From Dactylosporangium fulvum (GTDB lineage: Bacteria > Actinomycetota > Actinomycetes > Mycobacteriales > Micromonosporaceae): a DNA stretch of 64,000 nt. A model generated the notes under the pieces. That model had not been told where the DNA came from and did no database searches. It was given only the letters and a program-made list of their open reading frames with translations. The stretch spans positions 2,504,501 through 2,568,500 of the forward strand of contig NZ_CP073720.1 of NCBI RefSeq assembly GCF_025137375.1, in the 5' to 3' direction. This document shows positions 7,873 to 15,495 of this stretch, in pieces (positions within the stretch are counted from its first letter, which is position 1; every line of letters begins with the position of its first letter). Both the position numbers and the translations under genes were made by a program.

Positions 7873-9381
7873 GTGACCCCGCACGACCCCCACCGCGCCA
7901 TCGACGAGATCGACGCCGACATGACCGTCGGTGTCGGCACGGCCGCCGTGCGCGGCATCGATCCCGACCGCCTCGCCATCTGCCTTGCGGTCATCGACGA
8001 GCTGCAGGCCCTGCCGCCGGACCACCCCGACGTGCTGCGCGTGCGGCGGGCCACCTCGCACCTCTACAAGCAGGTCAAGCGCCAGCGGCGCAGCGAGAAG
8101 CGTGCGGCGGTCACCGAGGCCGACCGCGTGGTCACCGAGGCTACCGCGACCGGCGCGCCCGGCCGGATCGACGATGAGACGCAGGGCATCCCGCTCGTGT
8201 CGCCCACCGTCGGGGCCACCGCCGGGCGCCTCAAGCGGCCCCGGTCCTGCTACACCTGCAAGAACCGGTATGTCGACGTCGACGCCTTCTACCACCAGCT
8301 GTGCCCCGACTGCGCCAAGCTGAACCGGGAGCGCCGCGCAGCCCGCACCGACCTCACCGGCCGCCGTGCCCTGCTCACCGGCGGGCGGGCGAAGATCGGC
8401 ATGTATATCGCCCTGCGCCTTCTGCGCGACGGCGCGCACACCACGATCACCACCCGGTTCCCCAACGACGCCGTGCGCCGCTTCGCCGCCATGCCCGACA
8501 GTGGCGAGTGGCTGCACCGCCTGCGGATCGTCGGCATCGACCTGCGCGACCCCGCCCAGGTCGCCGCGCTCGCCGACGACGTCGCCGCGCAGGGGTCGCT
8601 GGACATCCTCATCAACAACGCGGCGCAGACCGTGAAACGAGCCCCGGGGTCGTATGCGCACCTGGTCGCCGCCGAGTCCGCGCCCCTCGAGCTCGACGGG
8701 CCGCTGCCCGAGACGGTCACCTTCCACAAGGCCGCGCCGCACGCCCACGACGCGCCCGCCGAGCTGCTCGCCGGAACGTCGACGCTGATCCCGCCGGACG
8801 CGCTCACCGCGCTGGCCCTCACCAGCCGGTCGGCGACCCCGGAGCGGATCGCCGCGCTGACCGCCATCGACGCCGGCGGGCTGGTGCCGGACCTGGCGTC
8901 CGTCAACAGCTGGACCCAGCGGGTGCACGAGGTCGAGCCGCTGGAGCTGCTCGAGGTGCAGCTGTGCAACGTCACGGCGCCGTTCATCCTGGTGAGCCGC
9001 CTGCGTCCGGCGCTCGCCGCGTCGTCCGCGCGCCGGAAGTACGTCGTCAACGTCAGCGCGATGGAAGGGCAGTTCAGCCGCCGGTACAAGGGGCCCGGCC
9101 ACCCGCACACGAACATGGCCAAGGCGGCGTTGAACATGCTCACCCGTACCAGTGCGGAGGAGATGCTCACCGACGGCATCCTCATGACCGCGGTCGACAC
9201 CGGCTGGATCACCGACGAGCGGCCGCACCCGACGAAGATGCGCCTGCACGAGGAGGGGTTCCACGCGCCGCTGGACCTCACCGACGGCGCCGCTCGGGTC
9301 TACGACCCGATCGTGCGTGGCGAGCTCGGCGAGGACCTCTACGGCTGCTTCCTCAAGGACTACAGCCCGTCCGCGTGGTGA
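7873..9381 (+). CDS. SDR-family NAD(P)-dependent oxidoreductase with N-terminal zinc-ribbon region
   Basis: 502 residues from the GTG at 7873, chosen because TACAGT sits 6 nt upstream (leaderless promoter pattern); earlier GTGs at 7822 and 7831 are alternatives. The first ~110 residues are a helical charged domain. A C-Y-T-C ... C-P-D-C treble-clef pair (about residues 124-145) follows. A Rossmann SDR domain then starts with A-L-L-T-G-G-R-A-K-I-G and has the N-N-A-A-Q-T motif and a probable catalytic Ser/Tyr-x3-Lys region (V-N-V-S-A-M-E ... N-M-A-K). The classical Tyr is not obvious at the usual place, so catalysis may be altered. The fused zinc ribbon is unusual for SDRs. It is convergent with the FHA gene with no spacer. 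Confidence 0.8.
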   Translation: MTPHDPHRAIDEIDADMTVGVGTAAVRGIDPDRLAICLAVIDELQALPPDHPDVLRVRRATSHLYKQVKRQRRSEKRAAVTEADRVVTEATATGAPGRIDDETQGIPLVSPTVGATAGRLKRPRSCYTCKNRYVDVDAFYHQLCPDCAKLNRERRAARTDLTGRRALLTGGRAKIGMYIALRLLRDGAHTTITTRFPNDAVRRFAAMPDSGEWLHRLRIVGIDLRDPAQVAALADDVAAQGSLDILINNAAQTVKRAPGSYAHLVAAESAPLELDGPLPETVTFHKAAPHAHDAPAELLAGTSTLIPPDALTALALTSRSATPERIAALTAIDAGGLVPDLASVNSWTQRVHEVEPLELLEVQLCNVTAPFILVSRLRPALAASSARRKYVVNVSAMEGQFSRRYKGPGHPHTNMAKAALNMLTRTSAEEMLTDGILMTAVDTGWITDERPHPTKMRLHEEGFHAPLDLTDGAARVYDPIVRGELGEDLYGCFLKDYSPSAW

Positions 9382-10083
9382 CTACCGCAGCTGGTACATC
9401 AGCGTGAACTTGCCGACCTGGACCTCGTCGCCGTCGTTGAGGGTCGCGCTCTTGACCCGCTCGCCGTTGACATAGGTGCCGTTGAGGCTGCCGAGGTCGA
9501 GCGTCGAGTAGCCGAAGCCGCCGCTGTTGCGGTGAAACTCGACGTGCTTGCGGCTCACCGTGTTGTCGTCGAGGACGATCTGGTTGGCCGAGTCGCGGCC
9601 GCAGTGCACGACGTCGCCGTCGAGAGCGAACTCGGCGCCGGCCTCGGCGCCCTTGCGGATCTTCAGCGTGGCCCGCCCCGACGGCAGCTTCTCCATGTGG
9701 GCGGTCAGGTCGAGCGGCTGCGTCGGGCCCTCGGGCGCGGCGACCGCCGCGTCGGCCAGCAGCTCCTCGGTGGTCACGATCGGCACGCCCCAGTGCCGGG
9801 CCAGGGCGATCGCCTCCAGCGGTGTGGCCGGCACGCGGATGCCCTCGCCGAGCACCAGCTGGAACGGCGCGGTGGCCGAGACGACCTCGATCGCGCGCAG
9901 CGGCGCACGCAGCGCGGTCAGCGCACGCTGGAACAGCTCGGCGCTGATCGGCTCGTCCATGTTGCGCGGACCGCCGTCGACGGGGAACTGGAGGTGCCGG
10001 CCGGAGGAAGACTCCTTGAGCAGGACCATGGGGCGGCTCTGCCACGTCTGGGCCCGCACACCCACCACGACGAGCTCTTGCAT
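9382..10083 (-). CDS. Divergent bifunctional-nuclease-like (DUF151) domain fused to FHA domain
   Basis: 233 residues. Residues ~1-115 resemble the BFN/DUF151 fold, with V-V-G-V at the start, R-P-M-V-L-L-K-E, then A-T-P-L-E-A-I-A-L-A-R-H-W-G-V-P-I at about 86-102. Residues ~137-233 are a canonical forkhead-associated domain: G-R-D-S at 162-165, S-R-K-H at 177-180 and L-N-G-T-Y-V-N-G at 200-207, all needed to bind phosphothreonine. The protein therefore likely reads a kinase signal. No DNA-cleaving residues can be confirmed in the N-terminal part. Its TAG stop abuts the TGA of the SDR gene. Confidence 0.8.
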   Translation of the reverse strand: MQELVVVGVRAQTWQSRPMVLLKESSSGRHLQFPVDGGPRNMDEPISAELFQRALTALRAPLRAIEVVSATAPFQLVLGEGIRVPATPLEAIALARHWGVPIVTTEELLADAAVAAPEGPTQPLDLTAHMEKLPSGRATLKIRKGAEAGAEFALDGDVVHCGRDSANQIVLDDNTVSRKHVEFHRNSGGFGYSTLDLGSLNGTYVNGERVKSATLNDGDEVQVGKFTLMYQLR

Positions 10084-10157
10084 GCCCCGCCTCCCAAGTC
10101 CGACATCTACTGCTGTGCGCTAACGGTACCGCGCCGATTCATCGACGGCCGGGCCGG

Positions 10158-10934
10158 TCAGGTGTCGCCGAACCGGTTTCGCGTGGTTTGCCGCATCCAT
10201 CCGTCCACATGACGCGGCCAATCCACGGCGCCGGCCTGCGCGTGACCGATCTTGAAACGGCTGATCGCGTCGTGACCGCCGCGGCGTTTGTCCAGTTCCA
10301 GGATGATCTCCATGCCGTGCGGATCGGTCACGAACGTCAGCTCGACCTCGATGACCTGCCCCTGGTACTGCGGGGCGGCCCAGAACTCGATCTCCTGGTA
10401 GAACGGCAGCGTCTGGTGGGCGCCGTAGATGAAGCCGCGCTCGAGGTCCGCGGACTTGAACTGGAAGCCGAGCTCGACGAACGCGGCGAGGACCGCCGCC
10501 TGCGTGGGCAGCGGGTGCACGTTGATCGGGTCGAGGTCGCCCTTGTCGACGGCCCGGGCGACCTCCAGCTCGGTGCGCACGCCGATCGCCATGCCGGGCA
10601 GGCGCTGCCCGTACATGTGCGTGATCGGGGTCTCCCAGGGGACCGGCAGCTGGAACGGGACGCCGTGGCGCATGCCGGGCGCGAGCCGGAATCCGCCGGT
10701 GAGCTGCTGGCGCTGAAACTCGACAGTGGAGTCGTATTCACCGTCGCCGGTCTCGACCTCGACTCGGGTCACGAGCGCCACGACGATCCGCTCGATCTCG
10801 ACCTCGTGCTCACCGCCGGCGAAGAGCACCTGCCCGGCGAGCAGCTCCCCGGGCCGCACATCGGGCCGTTGGAGCACCGTGTCGACGGTGGGACCGCCGA
10901 CCCCGAGGGCGCGCCGCAGGCTCTTGAAAACCAT
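10158..10934 (-). CDS. Spo0M/SpoOM-family sporulation-control protein
   Basis: 258 residues starting M-V-F-K-S-L-R-R-A-L-G-V-G, the typical Spo0M N-terminus (arrestin-like N and C lobes). The conserved core R-P-G-E-L-L-A-G-Q-V and the V-P-F-Q-L-P-V-P-W-E-T-P segment are present. In Bacillus, Spo0M modulates sporulation and is cytosolic; in actinomycetes its role is poorly defined. The ATG at 10934 is preferred over an upstream one that adds three residues. It is divergent from a MerR regulator with 38 bp between starts, which makes regulation by that protein plausible but unproven. Confidence 0.9.
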   Translation of the reverse strand: MVFKSLRRALGVGGPTVDTVLQRPDVRPGELLAGQVLFAGGEHEVEIERIVVALVTRVEVETGDGEYDSTVEFQRQQLTGGFRLAPGMRHGVPFQLPVPWETPITHMYGQRLPGMAIGVRTELEVARAVDKGDLDPINVHPLPTQAAVLAAFVELGFQFKSADLERGFIYGAHQTLPFYQEIEFWAAPQYQGQVIEVELTFVTDPHGMEIILELDKRRGGHDAISRFKIGHAQAGAVDWPRHVDGWMRQTTRNRFGDT

Positions 10935-10972
10935 GGCGGGCACACTAACACGCAGGACTGTAGGGTTAGGCC

Positions 10973-11368
10973 GTGTCCAGACTGCTCCGGATCGGTGAGC
11001 TCGCCAACCTCTCCGGCGTCTCCACCCGCACCGTCGACTTCTACACCGGGCTCGGCCTGATCGAGGCCACGCAGCGCACCGCGGGCAACTTCCGGCTCTA
11101 CGACCCCGGGTGTGTCGAGCGCATCGCGGCCATCAAGGTCCTCGAGGCCAACGGCGTCAGCCTCGCCGACATGGCGGACGCGCTGCGCCGCGGGGCCGGC
11201 GACCTGGCGGTCCAGCTGTCCCAGGTGCAAGGTGACCTCGAGACGCTGAAGGAGGCGGCCGTGCACGCCGGCCCGGCCGCCCACCAGCTGCTGCTCGCGC
11301 TGACCGCCCGTCTGCAGTCGCTCATCTCGACGGCGATCGACGTGACGAACAGCCTGCCCCCGTTGTGA
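10973..11368 (+). CDS. MerR-family transcriptional regulator
   Basis: 131 residues. The N-terminal winged helix shows I-G-E-L-A-N-L-S-G-V-S-T-R-T-V-D-F-Y-T-G-L-G-L-I, then R-L-Y-D-P and a dimerisation coiled coil (about 75-125). No effector-binding cysteines or large ligand domain are visible, so the signal is unknown. The GTG start has TAGGGT 6 nt upstream and no Shine-Dalgarno, consistent with a leaderless mRNA. Confidence 0.92.
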   Translation: MSRLLRIGELANLSGVSTRTVDFYTGLGLIEATQRTAGNFRLYDPGCVERIAAIKVLEANGVSLADMADALRRGAGDLAVQLSQVQGDLETLKEAAVHAGPAAHQLLLALTARLQSLISTAIDVTNSLPPL

Positions 11369-11394
11369 AGGCCCGGCGCCTGAGCAACCGGGCG

Positions 11395-12042
11395 CTACGC
11401 CGCCGACCTGATGAGCTCCGCGACGCGCTGGCCGTGCGCGGCGGCGTTCGCGTGGCCGTTGCGCAGTGACTCGGCGGCGAGGCCGCGCAGCGGTGCCATG
11501 GCCGGGGTGACGTCGGCGAGCGTCAGCTCCGCCTCCGCGACGTGCAGGTCGAGGCCGAAGACCTCGCCGAGGATCCGCTTGAGGTACGGGGTCACGTGGT
11601 CCCAGCCCTCCTTCGGCGTGCCCGGACCGTAGCCGCCGCCCCGGCTCAGCGCCAGCACCGCGGGCCGCCCGGCGATCGGCTGATCCCCCCGCAGCCCCAG
11701 GTCCGGGTGCAGGAGCAGCAGGTCGATCCAGGTCTTCACATGAGCCGGGAGGCTCCAGTTGTACAGCGGGACGGCGAACAGGTAGGCGTCGGCGCTCAGC
11801 AGTTCGGCGCCCAGCTCCGTGATCAGCGCCGCGGCCTCGGGCGCGGACGGCGCCTCCGGGTCGAACCCGGTCCTGGCCACGGACGCCCAGGCGTCGGCCG
11901 GGAGCGGGTGGAGCCCCAGGTCGCGCCGGGTGACGACCGGGTCGGCGTGCTCGGCACGCCAGGCGTGCTCCGCGGTGTCCGCGAGTGCGCGGCTCACCGA
12001 ACCGGCGACCCGGATGCTGGCGTCGAGTCGGAAGAGTTGCAT
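11395..12042 (-). CDS. FMN-dependent NADH-azoreductase / AcpD-type flavodoxin-fold quinone reductase
   Basis: 215 residues. It has a flavodoxin-like start (L-D-A-S-I-R), the P-L-Y-N-W-S-L-P-A-H-V-K-T-W-I-D segment typical of AzoR (FMN and substrate contact), and G-G-G-Y-G-P-G-T later. It would reduce quinones or azo compounds with NAD(P)H in the cytosol. The ATG at 12042 has a textbook GGAGGT site. It is divergent from a MarR regulator across 174 bp, the classical arrangement for quinone- or electrophile-sensing control. Confidence 0.92.
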   Translation of the reverse strand: MQLFRLDASIRVAGSVSRALADTAEHAWRAEHADPVVTRRDLGLHPLPADAWASVARTGFDPEAPSAPEAAALITELGAELLSADAYLFAVPLYNWSLPAHVKTWIDLLLLHPDLGLRGDQPIAGRPAVLALSRGGGYGPGTPKEGWDHVTPYLKRILGEVFGLDLHVAEAELTLADVTPAMAPLRGLAAESLRNGHANAAAHGQRVAELIRSAA

Positions 12043-12169
12043 CGGTGTTGTACCTCCATGTGCTTCGCGGCAGCGCCCGCTCGGCGGTCTGCGACGCCGC
12101 GACCGTTTCGCTCTGTCACGTGTCCGGTCGCCGCTGTGCGCATCAGCGGCGACACAGAAAGTCTGCACA

Positions 12170-12182
12170 ACAGAACATCTGT
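12170..12182. promoter_or_regulatory. Candidate MarR operator
   Basis: ACAGA-aca-TCTGT is a perfect 5-bp inverted repeat in the azoreductase/marR intergenic region. It ends 22 bp before TATCAT (12205-12210), the likely -10 of marR, so it would cover the -35 region. Confidence 0.45.
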
Positions 12183-12216
12183 CGGCAAGAGGGAGTGAGC
12201 TGTTTATCATTACTGC

Positions 12217-12759
12217 ATGACGCAGGCGCCGGAGACCCCGGCTCGCACCGCCGACGACCTCCAGTCCGACCTGGGCTGGGCGCTCGGTGTGGTGCTGCGC
12301 GGCTACGCGAAGGGCGCCCAGCACGTGATCGCCGACGTCCCGGGCGGCCCGCGCGGTTACCAGGTCCTCACGTCAGCGGTCGCCGGCACGGCCGGCACGC
12401 AGTTGGCGCTGGCCAACAAGCTGGGCATCGATCGCACCGTGATGACGTATCTGCTGGACGACCTCGAGAAGGCGGGCCTGATCGAGCGGCAGCCGGACCC
12501 GGCCGACCGCCGCGCCCGCCGCATCCTGCCCACCGACGCGGGCCGCGCCGCCTTGTGCGAGCTGCAGGGCAAGCTCCAGCACGTCGAGGAGCGGGTGCTG
12601 GGCGCGCTCGCCGAGCCCGACCGGACGATGTTCCGCGACCTGCTTCGCCGTGTCGCCACCCGCATCGACGAGCACGACCCCCTGGCCGACGCGTGCAGCC
12701 CGATCACCGAGTTCGCCGATGTCGAGCCGGCGACCAGAGCGCGCCGCCGCCGTTCCTGA
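12217..12759 (+). CDS. MarR-family transcriptional regulator
   Basis: 180 residues with a winged helix: A-L-A-N-K-L-G-I-D-R-T-V-M-T-Y-L-L-D-D-L-E-K-A-G-L-I as the recognition region, and D-P-A-D-R-R-A-R-R-I as the wing. No conserved redox cysteine of the OhrR or QsrR type is evident (one Cys near residue 110 and one near 160). It likely represses the divergent azoreductase gene. TATCAT lies 6 nt before the ATG, so the transcript may be leaderless. The final codons fall in a locally duplicated segment (see the terminator downstream). Confidence 0.92.
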   Translation: MTQAPETPARTADDLQSDLGWALGVVLRGYAKGAQHVIADVPGGPRGYQVLTSAVAGTAGTQLALANKLGIDRTVMTYLLDDLEKAGLIERQPDPADRRARRILPTDAGRAALCELQGKLQHVEERVLGALAEPDRTMFRDLLRRVATRIDEHDPLADACSPITEFADVEPATRARRRRS

Positions 12760-12804
12760 CGAAAGGGCCACCGGCGGCGACGAAAGCCCGCCGTTCCTGA
12801 CGAA

Positions 12805-12830
12805 AAAAGCCCACCGGCGGGTGGGCTTTT
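12805..12830. terminator. Bidirectional terminator between marR and TIGR03086 gene
   Basis: An 11-bp stem aaaagcccacc/ggtgggctttt with a GGCG loop, A-rich on one side and T-rich on the other, works in both directions. The stretch ccgttcctgacgaaa...ccaccggcgg occurs twice (about 12749-12777 and 12791-12820), so the marR stop and one terminator arm are duplicated. Confidence 0.85.
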
Positions 12831-12846
12831 CGGGCGGGTCAGGACG

Positions 12847-13407
12847 TCATGCGGTCCAGGACGGGTTCCGGCCGCTCAGGCCCAGGACGCGGGCCAGCAG
12901 CGGTGCGGTCTCCGGCACCGGGACCTCCGCGCCGTAGACGCCCATCGAGCGAGCCTGGTCGGCGGAGCGGGCGACCTCGGCGTGCAGTGCCGTGAGCACC
13001 TCGTCGTCCCACGCCGGGGCCTGTCCGGCGGCGCGGGCCAGGTCCCAGCCGTGCAGGACGAACTCGCCGAGGACCATGCCCCCGACCAGGTCCGCGGGCA
13101 GCTCCGTCGGGCCCATGTACGTCGTGCCCTCCCACGCCGCCGGGGCGCCCCACGCGTCCGCCAGCCGGTCGTACTGGCCGAGCAGCGCCTTGCGCCAGTC
13201 GTCGCCGGCGTCGGCCGCGCCGGGCGGTACCGACGCCTTGTGCGCCGCGCCCTCCAGCGACGGCCCCCAGTGCAGGAGGTGCTCGACCAGGGCGCGGACG
13301 TCCCACCCCGCGCACGGTGTCGGCGCCGCGAGGTCGGCGTCGTCGAGGGCGGTCACGATCTGCCGGGTCACCGGCGCGGCGCGGACGAGCAGCAGGTGTT
13401 TCTCCAT
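12847..13407 (-). CDS. TIGR03086/mycothiol-dependent-isomerase-like metal-binding protein
   Basis: 186 residues with the DinB/MDMPI four-helix fold. The expected metal triad is visible: His43 in V-E-H-L-L-H-W, then Glu115 and His119 in G-E-F-V-L-H-G-W-D-L-A. The N-terminal P-C-A-G-W-D-V-R motif is family-typical. Members are thought to be thiol (mycothiol)-dependent metalloenzymes, but substrates are mostly unknown. The start ATG at 13407 is supported by the sequence; longer frames run into the 12-bp repeat. It is divergent from an AraC regulator. Confidence 0.85.
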   Translation of the reverse strand: MEKHLLLVRAAPVTRQIVTALDDADLAAPTPCAGWDVRALVEHLLHWGPSLEGAAHKASVPPGAADAGDDWRKALLGQYDRLADAWGAPAAWEGTTYMGPTELPADLVGGMVLGEFVLHGWDLARAAGQAPAWDDEVLTALHAEVARSADQARSMGVYGAEVPVPETAPLLARVLGLSGRNPSWTA

Positions 13408-13447
13408 GCCGCGACCGTAGGCGGGGCGCCGGCACGCCGTCTTGGAC

Positions 13448-13495
13448 AAACGCGACGACAAACGCGACGACAAACGCGACGACAAACGCGACGAC
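13448..13495. repeat. Four exact 12-bp direct repeats in a divergent promoter region
   Basis: aaacgcgacgac is repeated four times with no mismatch between the TIGR03086 gene start (13407) and the AraC gene start (13520). The last unit covers the position expected for the AraC -35 box. It may be a regulator-binding iteron or a recent slippage expansion. Confidence 0.85.
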
Positions 13496-13519
13496 AGCCG
13501 TGACGGTTACCCTGGCCCG

Positions 13520-14371
13520 GTGCGTGACAGCCGGGAGGTGGGCGGAGCGTGGGCGAGTTTCCAGCGCTTCGGCTTCGCCGCCCCGTCCGCCGGGCTGGCG
13601 CACCTCGTCAGCCGGTACTGGTGGGCCCGCTGGGACCTGCGCGGCCAGCCCGACTACCACCAGCTGATCGTGCCGTACCCGAGCGTGCAGCTGACCTTCC
13701 CCGGCGACGGGCCGGCCCTGGTCCGCGGCGTGTCCCGGGGGCGGGTGCGGCGGACGCTGTCGGGTGTCGGCGCGACGTTCGGCATCGTGTTCCGGCCCGG
13801 CGTCTTCCGGCGCTTCCTGGACCACCCGGTCGCCGCGCTGACCGACCGCGCCCTGCCCGCCACCGCCGTCCTGGGGCCCGGCCTGCCCGCGTTGCGGCCG
13901 ACCCCCGCCGCCGTCCTCGGGCCCGATCTGCCCGCGTTGCGGCCGGCCCCCGGCGGCACCGGCGAGGACGGGCTGGCCGCGGTCGGCGTCGACGTGCGCG
14001 AGGTCGAGGCGATGCTGCTCGGCCGCATGCCGCCGGACGACCCCGTCGGCGACGAGGTGGCCGGATGGATGGCGCGGATCGCGGCGTCGAGCGAACTGCG
14101 CCGCGTCGACCTGGTCGCGGAGCGCTTCGGCGTCGGGTCCCGGCACCTGCAGCGGCTCTTCGCCGAGCACGTCGGCGTCAGCCCGAAGTGGGTCATCCGC
14201 CGGTTCCGCCTGCACGAGGTCACCGAACGCCTGGCCGCGAGCCTCCCCGGCGGCACGGTCGACTGGGCCGGGCTCGCCGCGGACCTCGGCTACGTCGACC
14301 AGGCCCATCTGACCAGGGACTTCACGGCGATGTTCGGGGAGCCGCCGACCGTCTACGCCGCGCGCTACTGA
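13520..14371 (+). CDS. AraC-family transcriptional regulator
   Basis: 283 residues from the GTG at 13520, chosen because TACCCT lies 6 nt upstream. A longer frame from 13442 would translate the 12-bp repeats as K-R-D-D four times and is less likely. The C-terminal double helix-turn-helix is clear: L-V-A-E-R-F-G-V-G-S-R-H-L-Q-R-L-F-A-E-H-V-G-V-S-P-K and D-L-G-Y-V-D-Q-A-H-L-T-R-D-F-T. The N-terminal half resembles the DUF6597-type sensor domain. An imperfect internal duplication (V-L-G-P-G-L-P-A-L-R-P / V-L-G-P-D-L-P-A-L-R-P, about residues 116-140) lies in the linker. Confidence 0.88.
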   Translation: MRDSREVGGAWASFQRFGFAAPSAGLAHLVSRYWWARWDLRGQPDYHQLIVPYPSVQLTFPGDGPALVRGVSRGRVRRTLSGVGATFGIVFRPGVFRRFLDHPVAALTDRALPATAVLGPGLPALRPTPAAVLGPDLPALRPAPGGTGEDGLAAVGVDVREVEAMLLGRMPPDDPVGDEVAGWMARIAASSELRRVDLVAERFGVGSRHLQRLFAEHVGVSPKWVIRRFRLHEVTERLAASLPGGTVDWAGLAADLGYVDQAHLTRDFTAMFGEPPTVYAARY

Positions 14372-14410
14372 CGGTCCCTCGGAAGGCACCTGGTGTTAGG
14401 GTGGCGGGCG

Positions 14411-15127
14411 ATGTTCTCGCAGCGCACCCGGCTGGTGGGCGTCGTGCTGCTGGTCGCCGTCGCGGCGGCCGGCTGCGGTGACAGCCCCGCCACCGGCACC
14501 TCCGGCAGCCCGGCCACACCGACCGCGCAGGAGTCGCCCGGCCGGCAGCTCGGCACCACCGCCCAGCCGGGGAGCGCGCCGCCGAGCTCGGCGGCGCCGC
14601 AGGCGGTCAAGCACGTGTTCCCGGTGCAGGGCAAGTCGTCCTACGGGCACACCCACCACGACTATCCGGCCAGCGACATCATCGCCGCGTGCGGGCTCAC
14701 CACCGTGTCGCCGGTCGACGGCACGGTGCTCGAGGTGACGCGGTCCGACACCTACGACGCCAAGGTCGACGACGGCGCGACCCGTGGCGGGCTCTCGGTG
14801 TCGATCCTCGGCGGCGACGGCGCGCGGTACTACCTCTCGCACTTCTCCTCGGTCGACGAGGGCATCGAGGCCGGCACGCCGGTCCGGGCCGGTCAGCCGA
14901 TCGCCAAGGTCGGCCGCACCGGTCGCGCCGGCGCCTGCCACGTCCACCTGGGCCTGTCCCCGGCGTGCCAGAAGACCGGCGACTGGTGGATCCGGCGCGG
15001 GGTCATCTGGCCGTGGTCCTACCTCGACGCGTGGAAGGCCGGCAAGGAGAAGTCGCCGGTCGCCGAGCTCGACTCCTGGCAGCGGCAGCACGGCTGCCCG
15101 GCGAACCCTCCTCAGGACGGCGCTTAG
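14411..15127 (+). CDS. M23-family peptidase lipoprotein
   Basis: 238 residues. The N-terminus is a lipoprotein signal with V-A-A-A-G-C (Cys22), followed by a Pro/Thr/Ser-rich linker (about 25-65). The LytM/M23 metallopeptidase domain has H-H-D-Y-P-A-S-D and later H-V-H-L-G, which supply the zinc ligands. It would cleave peptidoglycan cross-links or act as a degenerate adaptor; the active-site His residues look intact. The start at 14411 places TAGGGT 8 nt upstream. It is convergent with the VOC gene, with stops overlapping by 4 bp. Confidence 0.88.
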   Translation: MFSQRTRLVGVVLLVAVAAAGCGDSPATGTSGSPATPTAQESPGRQLGTTAQPGSAPPSSAAPQAVKHVFPVQGKSSYGHTHHDYPASDIIAACGLTTVSPVDGTVLEVTRSDTYDAKVDDGATRGGLSVSILGGDGARYYLSHFSSVDEGIEAGTPVRAGQPIAKVGRTGRAGACHVHLGLSPACQKTGDWWIRRGVIWPWSYLDAWKAGKEKSPVAELDSWQRQHGCPANPPQDGA

Positions 15128-15474
15128 GTGTACTCCAGGCAGAAGGGGTGCCCGGCCGGGTCGCTGTAGACGCGGAAGCCGGCCTCCTTCGTGGAGAGCA
15201 GTTGTGCGCCCATCCGCAGCACCTTCGCCTCGGCGGCGTCGATGTCGTCGACCCGGATGTCCAGGTGGAGCTGCTGGGGGAAGTTGGGGTCGGGCCACAG
15301 CGGCGGCCGGTGGCCGTGCGCGAGCTGGAAACTCAGCTTCGTCGTGCCGTCGCTGATCTCGACCCAGTCACCGTCGACCCGCGTGATGGGCAGCTCCAGC
15401 AGTTCGGAGTAGAAGTGCGCCAGCGTCTTCGGGTCCGGCGTGTCGAACACCACCGTGTTGAGTCTCGCTGTCAT
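15124..15474 (-). CDS. VOC-superfamily (glyoxalase/bleomycin-resistance-like) protein
   Basis: 116 residues, one vicinal-oxygen-chelate unit pair. Typical elements are F-D-T-P-D-P-K-T-L-A-H-F-Y-S-E-L-L, Q-L-H-L-D-I-R-V-D-D-I-D-A-A and D-P-A-G-H-P-F-C-L-E at the C-terminus. The His and Glu in H-L-D and L-E are usual metal ligands. The substrate is unknown, and many such proteins bind antibiotics or act as dioxygenase-like enzymes. Confidence 0.9.
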   Translation of the reverse strand: MTARLNTVVFDTPDPKTLAHFYSELLELPITRVDGDWVEISDGTTKLSFQLAHGHRPPLWPDPNFPQQLHLDIRVDDIDAAEAKVLRMGAQLLSTKEAGFRVYSDPAGHPFCLEYT

Positions 15475-15495
15475 GTTCTCATCCTGCCCGAACAC

